In this document: piece by piece, positions 1 through 5,024 of the stretch
Layout: each line of letters starts with the position of its first letter
How positions within the stretch are numbered: position 1 is the stretch's first letter
The notes under the pieces: generated by a model
Databases searched by the model: none
The model's input: only the letters and a program-made list of their open reading frames with translations
Told to the model about the DNA's origin: nothing
Made by a program: the position numbers and the translations under genes
Assembly (NCBI GenBank): GCA_937967755.1
Contig: CALBTA010000376.1
Coordinates: 1 to 5,625 of the forward strand
Direction of reading: 5' to 3'
DNA: 5,625 nucleotides
Source of the DNA: an uncultured Planctomycetaceae bacterium
GTDB taxonomy: Bacteria > Planctomycetota > Planctomycetia > Pirellulales > Pirellulaceae

Positions 1-88
1 GGACATCCCTGGGCGCTGACAAATTCATTTTTTCGTCAGCGCGCGGCCCTCTACAGAGGGAGGGTACTTCGCGAACGTTTTTCAACAT
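1..88 (-). CDS. possible 5' fragment of a minus-strand gene running off the left edge
   Basis: Product not recognised. An ATG at 88-86 opens a frame that stays free of stops to the window edge (29 codons, beginning MLKNVREVPS). A purine-rich Shine-Dalgarno-like stretch GAGAGGGG lies 6 nt upstream (102-95), and a consensus-like promoter on the same strand sits about 180 nt further up (269-296). The peptide start is not a signal sequence and matches no family I know. Against a gene: two inverted repeats (13-42, 47-60) lie inside the frame, and two plus-strand frames are also open across the same bases, ending at TGA 88-90 and TAA 114-116. The stretch could therefore be intergenic, or the tail of a plus-strand gene. 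A second in-frame ATG lies at 28-26. Low confidence. Confidence 0.27.
   Translation of the reverse strand, partial: MLKNVREVPSLCRGPRADEKMNLSAPRDV
13..42. repeat. 8-bp perfect inverted repeat (stem-loop)
   Basis: GCGCTGAC (13-20) pairs perfectly with GTCAGCGC (35-42) around a 14-nt loop that carries a T6 run (28-33). The T-run is in the loop rather than after the stem, so it is not a standard intrinsic terminator in either direction. A second, smaller stem follows 4 nt later. It could be a structured intergenic element belonging to the gene left of the window. Confidence 0.5.
47..60. repeat. small stem-loop next to the 13-42 inverted repeat
   Basis: CCCTC (47-51) pairs with GAGGG (56-60) around the loop TACA. 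It stands only 4 nt from the 13-42 stem, so the two may form a tandem hairpin unit. No T-run follows directly on the plus strand; the next T-rich stretch is at 78-82. Function unknown. Confidence 0.35.
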
Positions 89-190
89 GACAATCCCCTC
101 TCACCCTTGTGCTTAAATCACCCACCAAAGTGCCGCCCATTCATTGGTCGTAGTGAATCCATTCTCGCTCTGTGTGAGGACCTTCATGTA

Positions 191-212
191 CGACGGTCTT
201 CCAAGGCCGTCG
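191..212 (+). repeat. 22-bp imperfect palindrome, possible RNA hairpin
   Basis: Arm CGACGGTCTT (191-200) and arm AAGGCCGTCG (203-212) are separated by only CC. Nine of ten positions pair as Watson-Crick. The exception, T197 with G206, becomes a G-U wobble in a plus-strand transcript but an A-C mismatch in the minus-strand transcript, so an RNA fold would favour the plus strand. With so short a centre, the loop would in practice open to six nucleotides. No T-run follows, so it is not an intrinsic terminator. It could be a dimeric-regulator operator or part of a structured RNA. The 519-540 palindrome has the same geometry. Confidence 0.4.
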
Positions 213-268
213 AGGCGGAGCACCTATTGTTTGACGACCTAAGAAGACCCGTACTAATTCGTTTGTAC

Positions 269-296
269 AGTATACGCATATACACTTCCATGTCAA
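269..296 (-). promoter_or_regulatory. sigma70-like promoter reading leftwards
   Basis: On the minus strand a perfect -35 box TTGACA (296-291) is followed, after a 16-nt spacer, by TATACT (274-269), which matches the -10 consensus at 5 of 6 positions. Transcription would begin near 262 and head toward the left edge. The -10 box overlaps a short inverted repeat GTATA/TATAC (270-274 and 279-283), where a regulator could act. No convincing gene follows closely. The nearest candidate is the open frame starting at 88, which would have a leader of about 170 nt, or the transcript could be a small RNA. This is the best promoter match I found. Confidence 0.42.
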
Positions 297-485
297 GCGA
301 GTGGTACACTTTTCTGGCAAAAAGTCCGAAGATTTCTCTCGCCCACCCAAAAAGCAGCGATTCACGACCAAAATTCCCGCAGCCAACTAGGAACGACGGA
401 ATCCGCGACACTGTTTGGCCAGATTCTCAAAGGCGTACGCGAAAATCCTGGAATCGCCAGCGGCAATGAAAATCCCCCCAAACGG

Positions 486-514
486 TTGACGAGGATTGAT
501 CGCGCGTTTACCCT
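486..514 (+). promoter_or_regulatory. weak promoter candidate for the PEP-CTERM gene
   Basis: TTGACG (486-491) matches the -35 consensus at 5 of 6 positions. After a 17-nt spacer, TACCCT (509-514) keeps the conserved T, A and final T of the -10 box but little else. Initiation would fall near 520, inside the palindrome at 519-540. An alternative pairing, TTGATC (496-501) with TATGTT (521-526), has a long 19-nt spacer. Either could drive the gene at 587; neither is strong. Confidence 0.22.
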
Positions 515-518
515 AAAT

Positions 519-554
519 GGTATGTTGCATGCAGCATACCGTCGTTTTCTTTTT
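519..554 (+). terminator. 22-bp palindrome followed by a T-rich run, upstream of the PEP-CTERM gene
   Basis: Arm GGTATGTTGC (519-528) and arm GCAGCATACC (531-540) flank the centre AT. One position (T525 with G534) is a wobble pair in plus-strand RNA; all the others are Watson-Crick. The T-rich stretch GTCGTTTTCTTTTT follows (541-554), giving the outline of an intrinsic terminator or attenuator in the plus direction, although the T-run starts 4 nt after the stem. It ends about 32 nt before the GTG start at 587. Alternatives are the terminator of an upstream transcript, an operator bound by a dimeric repressor, or a 5' stem that stabilises the message if transcription starts near 520. Confidence 0.4.
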
Positions 555-586
555 AACCGACCCAGTTTCAACGCGGATAGAGACCA

Positions 587-2026
587 GTGAATACCAACTA
601 TAGGGCAGATGTCTTTTCACCATTGTGGGTGGCCGCCTTGGTGCTCTTCGCCAATGTGGCCCTCGCGCAGAAGGTTGTGGATTTTGGTGGTGACTACGTC
701 GCCGCGGATACGCCGATCGTTGCGGGGGTGAACAACTTCAGCGGGCCGTTTGGAACGTTCGAGTCCGCGACTACCGCCACGTTCGTGAACAACGCAGGCG
801 GCGACCGGCTCTCGCAAACTTCAGACAACGGTTCCTTCGACAACGCCTACTGGTGGACGCCCGGCGGCACGTTTTCTTTCGATAGCCTGGGCGCTTCGGA
901 TCCGCTGTTCGCAATCAGCAACAACTCCGGCAGGGTCCGCCCGCTGGTGCTGAACGACGGCACGTTCTACCGTTCCAATCAAAGCAAGCTCAACAGCGGC
1001 ATCAAGAACTTCACCAAGAATGACCTGGACGACCCCGGAGATTGGATCGAATTCAACCCGGCGACGTTGAGCGATACCGGCGGGCCATCGGTGCTGCTGT
1101 CCGACATGGATTCGGTGACCGCGTTCGGGTACATCGGCGGTAACGGTAACAACGTGCAGAACGGCTTTGAGGCATTCGCCCAGTTCACCGCGCCGCCGGC
1201 CGCCGTCACACTGTTGGATTTAGACGCCGTCTCGCCGCTGGCCAGCTCCGAAGTGCAATACGGCAATCTTTCTGACGCGGACTTGATCGCCGGCGGCGGA
1301 AACGACGCCCGCGTCATGCCCTGGCTTTCGACGCTGCTGGACGCGACCGACACCGACTACAACGGCCCGATCGATGTCTACGGTGCCGTGACGGCGGTTC
1401 AACTCGACGGTGCTGGGCAACCGTCGTTTACTGACAACCAACAAAAGGTGACCAGTAGCCAACTTCGCTGGCGGGGCAACAGCACCAACGGCCAGCAGGA
1501 CACGTTGGCCACGGCCTTTGCGTTTGACTTGAGCGACAACAGCGTTCCCTACGGCGATTTGCTGTCGATGAATTACGAAGCCAGCAATGAACTCGCCGAC
1601 GACGGGCGGTGGCTGGTCGAACTGGAGAATGGAACTTGGTATATCACCCGCGACCAATTCGGTTCGGGCGAACACCTTGGCGCGACGGCCATCGCGGAAC
1701 TCGTTTGGGCGGAGTTCGACCCGGCTTCGCTGAACGGTACCAACGACGATATTCGTCTCGACCCGACCGGCCTCACCTTCATGACCATGGCCGACATGGG
1801 GCTGGATGCGCTGGCCGTGACGCGGTTCGGCGTCCACAATCAGGCCGACTTCGACATCAACAACCGCGGCCTCTTTCTGACAGACCTGGAACTGACGGCG
1901 CGAGAAGATTCGCTCTTCGCGGCCGTTCCTGAGCCCGCCAGCATCGGAATCTGGTCGCTGCTCGGTTTGGCCCTCGCCGGCTTCGGATATTACTCGCGAA
2001 AGATTTCGGGAGCCGCGAAAGACTGA
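587..2026 (+). CDS. exported PEP-CTERM sorting domain protein with duplicated internal domain
   Basis: A secreted or surface protein of 479 residues with no enzymatic motif that I recognise. Residues 1-27 form a signal peptide (hydrophobic core about 13-26, likely cut at ALA|QK). The C-terminus is a PEP-CTERM signal: VPEPAS (447-452), a hydrophobic helix (about 453-469), then a basic end with RK (471-472). In this class an exosortase recognises the tail and removes or processes it, and the proteins are commonly tied to exopolysaccharide or the outer surface. The middle appears to be two related domains (about 55-202 and 265-438): R118...GTFY128 and W153-EF-PA-L161 recur as R341...GTWY352 and W374-EF-PA-L382. 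The protein contains no cysteine and is rich in Asp, Asn and Gly, suggesting a beta-rich extracellular fold. An in-frame stop at 578-580 forces a start after it. GTG 587 gives a proper signal peptide, but the ribosome site is weak (GGATAGAGA, 575-583). The natural ligand or role is unknown. Confidence 0.9.
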   Translation: MNTNYRADVFSPLWVAALVLFANVALAQKVVDFGGDYVAADTPIVAGVNNFSGPFGTFESATTATFVNNAGGDRLSQTSDNGSFDNAYWWTPGGTFSFDSLGASDPLFAISNNSGRVRPLVLNDGTFYRSNQSKLNSGIKNFTKNDLDDPGDWIEFNPATLSDTGGPSVLLSDMDSVTAFGYIGGNGNNVQNGFEAFAQFTAPPAAVTLLDLDAVSPLASSEVQYGNLSDADLIAGGGNDARVMPWLSTLLDATDTDYNGPIDVYGAVTAVQLDGAGQPSFTDNQQKVTSSQLRWRGNSTNGQQDTLATAFAFDLSDNSVPYGDLLSMNYEASNELADDGRWLVELENGTWYITRDQFGSGEHLGATAIAELVWAEFDPASLNGTNDDIRLDPTGLTFMTMADMGLDALAVTRFGVHNQADFDINNRGLFLTDLELTAREDSLFAAVPEPASIGIWSLLGLALAGFGYYSRKISGAAKD

Positions 2027-2032
2027 CCCCAC

Positions 2033-3505
2033 CTAACGCTTCGCTTCTTTCTTGTTGTCCCGCTTCGACGACCGTGGCGCAGGATTCGTGGCCCCGGCCT
2101 GGCGGCTGGGTAACGGTTCGGCGACTTGATCTCTCGAAGGAAGCAGGCTGTTCAGCTTGGCTTTGGTTTTTGCGTAGGCTGGGTTTTCGGTTTGGTTGGT
2201 CCATTCGTGGGGATCGTCCGCCCGGTCGTAGAGTTCCGTCGTGCCGTCCCAATATCGTGTGAAGCGGTGCGTTTCCGTGCGGACCGACATGTGCCCGTCG
2301 TAGACGGTGATCGCCGGTTGCTGTCGTGGCGTTTTCACGTCTTTCAGCAGCGGCAGCAGAGAGGCGCCATCGAGATGATCGGGCTTCGTGATGACTGCCA
2401 GGTCAGCAAGTGTCGGGTAAATATCGAGCAACGAAACAGGGCGGGTGCAAACCTGGCGAGGCCGCGTCACGCCCGGCGCGCGGAACATCATCACGCTGTC
2501 GGTCGCTTCTTCCCACAGCGTGCCCTTGGACCATTGCTGCTTCTCGCCCAGGTGAAAGCCGTGGTCGCTGATCAGCAGGACGATGGTGTTGTGTCGGTGC
2601 GGGCTGTCGTCCAAAGCCTTCAGGACCCTGCCCATGTGCGCATCGGAAAAACTGACGCTGGCGAGGTAGCCGCGTATCGCCTCGCGGGCTTGCCGGCTCT
2701 CACGCACTTTCTGGTCCCAGGCGAGATTCACCAGCGATTGCCCAATGGGCGGAACGTCTTCCAAGTCGCCTTCTTTGATCGGGGGAATTTCGATCTCATC
2801 CAGCGGGTACATGTCGAGGTACTTCTGCGGCACATACCACGGGTAGTGGGGGTGGAACAGACCGCAGGAAATAAAGAACGGCTTGTCGTGCTTTCGTTCA
2901 ATCGCTTCGATGGCGGCGGCGGCCAGCCGCTTGTCGCTCATCATCTCTTCGTCGAGGTGAGTCGCACCCCAGTCGCGTTCGGTGATCTTTCCATTGGCGG
3001 CGCGGGCGATGCCGTTGAGCGGCGCGTCGGGCGGCGGGGGCGTCCGCTTGTGGTTCATCGATGCGTTGTACTTGACCCCGGTGTCGTACCCGTGAGTCAC
3101 CTTGCCGAACTTCGCAATCCAGTAGCCGCGATCTTGAAACGTCTTGAAGAGCGAAGGAAGGCCGTGCAGGGCTTTGCTGTCACCCACCTTGACGCCGTTG
3201 CGGGACACGCCCGACTTCCACGGCGCGACGCCAGACAGGATCGCCGTCCGCGAGGGCGAGCAGACGGGGCTGGCCGTGTAAGCGTTGTGAAACAACACAC
3301 CCTCTTGCGAGAGCCGCTGAATGTTCGGCGCGACAACCTTGCCTGAGTAACGCGAAGGATCTTCCAGCACCCAGGTGTTCAGATCATCCACGATCAGCAA
3401 CAGGACATTCGGGGGTTGCTGAAGTTTCTCAGCGCGGGCCGAGGGCACAGCAAATAAGGCAGCCGCGATCGCGATGATAAGCAGTAGCGGTTTGACACGG
3501 TTCAT
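2033..3505 (-). CDS. secreted sulfatase, iduronate-2-sulfatase-like (S1 family)
   Basis: It should hydrolyse sulfate esters, most likely on a sulfated carbohydrate, in the periplasm or outside the cell. The 490 residues begin with a signal peptide (1-25, cut after ARA). Catalytic features are complete: metal ligands D40 and D41; the signature CSPSR (82-86), in which C82 would be converted to formylglycine; R86; K135 and H138 in the GK..HG motif; H218 in GLFHPHYPW; D314-H315 in SDHGFHLGE; and K327. From memory, order and spacing follow human iduronate-2-sulfatase closely, so that subgroup is favoured, but the true substrate cannot be read from sequence. ELYDRADDPHEWTN (about 426-439) is the usual sulfatase C-terminal segment. 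A basic, low-complexity tail (about 456-490) follows. It is the last gene of the minus-strand set, 13 nt after the phosphoesterase. Activation needs a formylglycine-generating enzyme (FGE or anSME type) encoded elsewhere. Confidence 0.93.
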   Translation of the reverse strand: MNRVKPLLLIIAIAAALFAVPSARAEKLQQPPNVLLLIVDDLNTWVLEDPSRYSGKVVAPNIQRLSQEGVLFHNAYTASPVCSPSRTAILSGVAPWKSGVSRNGVKVGDSKALHGLPSLFKTFQDRGYWIAKFGKVTHGYDTGVKYNASMNHKRTPPPPDAPLNGIARAANGKITERDWGATHLDEEMMSDKRLAAAAIEAIERKHDKPFFISCGLFHPHYPWYVPQKYLDMYPLDEIEIPPIKEGDLEDVPPIGQSLVNLAWDQKVRESRQAREAIRGYLASVSFSDAHMGRVLKALDDSPHRHNTIVLLISDHGFHLGEKQQWSKGTLWEEATDSVMMFRAPGVTRPRQVCTRPVSLLDIYPTLADLAVITKPDHLDGASLLPLLKDVKTPRQQPAITVYDGHMSVRTETHRFTRYWDGTTELYDRADDPHEWTNQTENPAYAKTKAKLNSLLPSRDQVAEPLPSRQAGATNPAPRSSKRDNKKEAKR

Positions 3506-3516
3506 GGAAAAATACG

Positions 3517-3525
3517 CCCTACCTT
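3517..3525 (-). promoter_or_regulatory. ribosome-binding site of the sulfatase, overlapping the upstream stop
   Basis: On the minus strand AAGGTAGGG (3525-3517) lies 11 nt before the sulfatase ATG (3505-3503). It contains the TAG stop (3521-3519) of the phosphoesterase. A ribosome finishing the upstream gene would therefore sit on this site, which suggests translational coupling. Confidence 0.45.
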
Positions 3526-4943
3526 CGGTTTTTCGGATCGTCCCCCAGCGCCTTCCACTCTGCCGGTTCGGCCTTTTCTTTTTGGAATTCCATCAGAATC
3601 TGCCACCGGCCCTCTTTTTTGATCAGCAGGCCTTCGAAGTGGATGTATTCGTCGCGGCGTTGGCCTTCGCCGTCGACTGTGGAATAACGGAAGATTCCTG
3701 TTTCGTGGGCGGTGGTGTCGTCGCCGATCCGTCGTGAGAACCTGAACTCGACGCCGGCCTTGACCTCGCCTGATTTCGTGGCGTCGAATTCTCTCTTCCA
3801 GCGCGCCAGCGCTTTCGAAAGCGGCTCACTGTTTTCCCTGGACCCGGATACCAAGACCCCTTCGGCATGGCAGGTTGCCTTGTAGGCATCGAAGTCGCCC
3901 GCTCCGACCGCGCGCGATACTTCGGCCCAGTAGGCATCGAGTTCGGCTAACCGCTTTTGCTCCTGGGGCGTCCCTTCCGATGCGGTGCTGGTCATTTCGT
4001 AGTCCAGTGAGAAAGAATGTTTCGCGTCGTCCTTCGACTCTTTCAGCAAGGGCGAATAGGCTTTGACTTGAATCTTGTTTTCCGCCGGCACAAAGCGCAA
4101 GGTTCGGAGCCAGCCGTTGCCGCCGCGGGGCAGCCCTTGGTAGTCGGTCAGCATCTCAATGACTTTGCCGCCGGCGTCGTTGGTGCTCTCTTGCAAGCCA
4201 ACGCCCAAGATGTGCCCGCTGACGACCAAAAAGATGTTCGGCTGCTTGCGGATCAGCTTCTGCCAGATTTGTTCGCCGCTATTACCTTCCACCTTGTACT
4301 GGGTGGCGCAGGCAGTGTCGCGCGCGTTGGTCCGCATGTAACAGTGTGTGGCGACGATGACCCGATGTTCGGGATGCTTCTTGGCGACGCCCGCGGCCCA
4401 CTCGAGCGTTTCGTCGCGCGGCGCGAACTCCAAACTGATGACCATAAACTTCATTCCGGCCGCTTCGAAGTAACAGTAGTTATTGTCGTTCGTCTCGCCC
4501 AGATGCCCGCCGTACCACTTGTGATCTTGGTAGCGGGCGGGCGAAAAATACTTGTTGTAAAGCGACGAGTCGCGGCTTTTGACGGTCATGTCGTGGTTGC
4601 CCGGCACCATGCTATACGGAACAACGCCGTCCAAAATCGCCATCGCCCGGTTGGCGTTTTCCCACTCCGATTCCTTAGTGGGCGTTTGGACGATGTCGCC
4701 CAAGTGGATCGCAAATTTGATGTTATCCTTTTCGCGCTGTTGGCGGATCCAAAGTGTTTGGGCGATGTAATTGTCAGGGAACTTTTCTGAATAAAACTGC
4801 GTGTCTGGCAGCAGCACCACGCTAAAGCTCGCCTCGGGGGCAGCCTCTTCCTGGGCGGCCGCGAAGTTTCTTGCCGCATCCAACTCGGTACACAACGCCA
4901 AAAGTACCGTCAGCGTAGCCAGATTCGGAAGCCGGTTGAGCAT
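3519..4943 (-). CDS. secreted calcineurin-like phosphoesterase with C-terminal NTF2/SnoaL-like domain
   Basis: A predicted metal-dependent phosphoesterase of 474 residues whose substrate cannot be read from sequence. The N-terminus is signal-peptide-like (hydrophobic 8-18, cut perhaps after LDA at 23 or AAA at 30). The metallophosphoesterase domain (about 40-315) shows D47-T-Q49, GDIV (82-85), GNHD (115-118), H200 in ATHCY, and H244 in SGHILG. Two usual histidines differ: the first motif is DxQ instead of DxH, and the last is GHxL instead of GHxH. From memory the DTQ variant recurs in one secreted subfamily. Residues about 328-465 form a second domain of the NTF2/SnoaL (DUF4440-like) type, with W339, GDFDAY (349-354) and a closing GRWQI strand; such domains often stand alone. 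Start ATG 4943 has a GGAG ribosome site 6 nt away. It sits between two sulfatases, probably co-transcribed, so release of phosphate or another ester from the same polymer is plausible but unproven. Confidence 0.9.
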   Translation of the reverse strand: MLNRLPNLATLTVLLALCTELDAARNFAAAQEEAAPEASFSVVLLPDTQFYSEKFPDNYIAQTLWIRQQREKDNIKFAIHLGDIVQTPTKESEWENANRAMAILDGVVPYSMVPGNHDMTVKSRDSSLYNKYFSPARYQDHKWYGGHLGETNDNNYCYFEAAGMKFMVISLEFAPRDETLEWAAGVAKKHPEHRVIVATHCYMRTNARDTACATQYKVEGNSGEQIWQKLIRKQPNIFLVVSGHILGVGLQESTNDAGGKVIEMLTDYQGLPRGGNGWLRTLRFVPAENKIQVKAYSPLLKESKDDAKHSFSLDYEMTSTASEGTPQEQKRLAELDAYWAEVSRAVGAGDFDAYKATCHAEGVLVSGSRENSEPLSKALARWKREFDATKSGEVKAGVEFRFSRRIGDDTTAHETGIFRYSTVDGEGQRRDEYIHFEGLLIKKEGRWQILMEFQKEKAEPAEWKALGDDPKNRR

Positions 4944-5024
4944 TGCAATCTCCGGTTTTGAAAATTCAAAGTAGCAGCCACAGTCTCTGTGCCGTCCGCC
5001 GAAACAGTGTTGATCGCGGCTCCG
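4944..5024 (-). other. 81-nt intergenic gap inside the minus-strand gene set
   Basis: The gap holds a 5-bp stem CACAG/CTGTG with a 3-nt loop (4979-4991) and an AT-rich 5-bp stem TTTGA/TCAAA (4957-4970), but no GC-rich stem followed by a T-run. I see no convincing intrinsic terminator and no clear promoter. This fits read-through from the arylsulfatase gene into the phosphoesterase gene, although a separate transcript cannot be excluded. Confidence 0.35.
4950..4953 (-). promoter_or_regulatory. ribosome-binding site of the phosphoesterase
   Basis: GGAG on the minus strand (4953-4950) stands 6 nt before the ATG at 4943-4941, an ideal spacing. This fixes the start codon of the phosphoesterase. 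Confidence 0.6.

Larger units (their letters stand above)
89..586. other. long non-coding leader / intergenic region
   Basis: No gene is convincing here on either strand. Frames of up to about 120 codons exist on both strands but overlap each other, lack a good ribosome site and resemble no known family. The stretch is AT-richer than the genes. It contains a minus-strand promoter (269-296), a palindrome (191-212), a weak plus-strand promoter candidate (486-514) and a palindrome with a T-rich run (519-554). It is probably the control region for the gene at 587 and for a minus-strand transcript heading left. Confidence 0.5.

Noticed and set aside
68..75. TTCGCGAA 8-bp palindrome
   Set aside because: It is isolated, does not extend into its flanks, and is expected by chance.
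107..469. 120-codon plus-strand frame starting with TTG
   Set aside because: There is no ribosome-binding site before the TTG and no recognisable family. Other open frames overlap it on both strands, and a minus-strand promoter and palindrome run through it.
141..571. Three minus-strand frames of 69-81 codons (386-141, 411-184, 571-362)
   Set aside because: They overlap one another in different frames, lack good ribosome sites and resemble nothing known. One reads straight through the palindrome and T-run at 519-554.
1995..2022. Direct repeat CGCGAAAGA (1995-2003 and 2014-2022) at the end of the PEP-CTERM gene
   Set aside because: It encodes the basic tail (RK, AAKD) in coding sequence. Nine bases occurring twice is probably chance.
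1220..2032. 270-codon minus-strand frame opposite the PEP-CTERM gene
   Set aside because: It is a shadow of the strongly supported plus-strand gene, with Arg/Val/Gly-rich antisense composition and no domain.
2126..3346. 406-codon plus-strand frame opposite the sulfatase
   Set aside because: It lies antisense to a sulfatase with a full catalytic set. The long frame follows from codon bias on the other strand, and the translation has no motifs.
4017..4790. 257-codon plus-strand frame opposite the phosphoesterase
   Set aside because: It is antisense to motif-supported coding sequence, and its translation is His/Val/Arg-rich without any domain.
4890..4943. Lipoprotein signal in the phosphoesterase (LLALC at residues 14-18)
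   Set aside because: The residue before Cys is Leu rather than Gly, Ala or Ser, so the lipobox is not satisfied; an ordinary signal peptide fits better.
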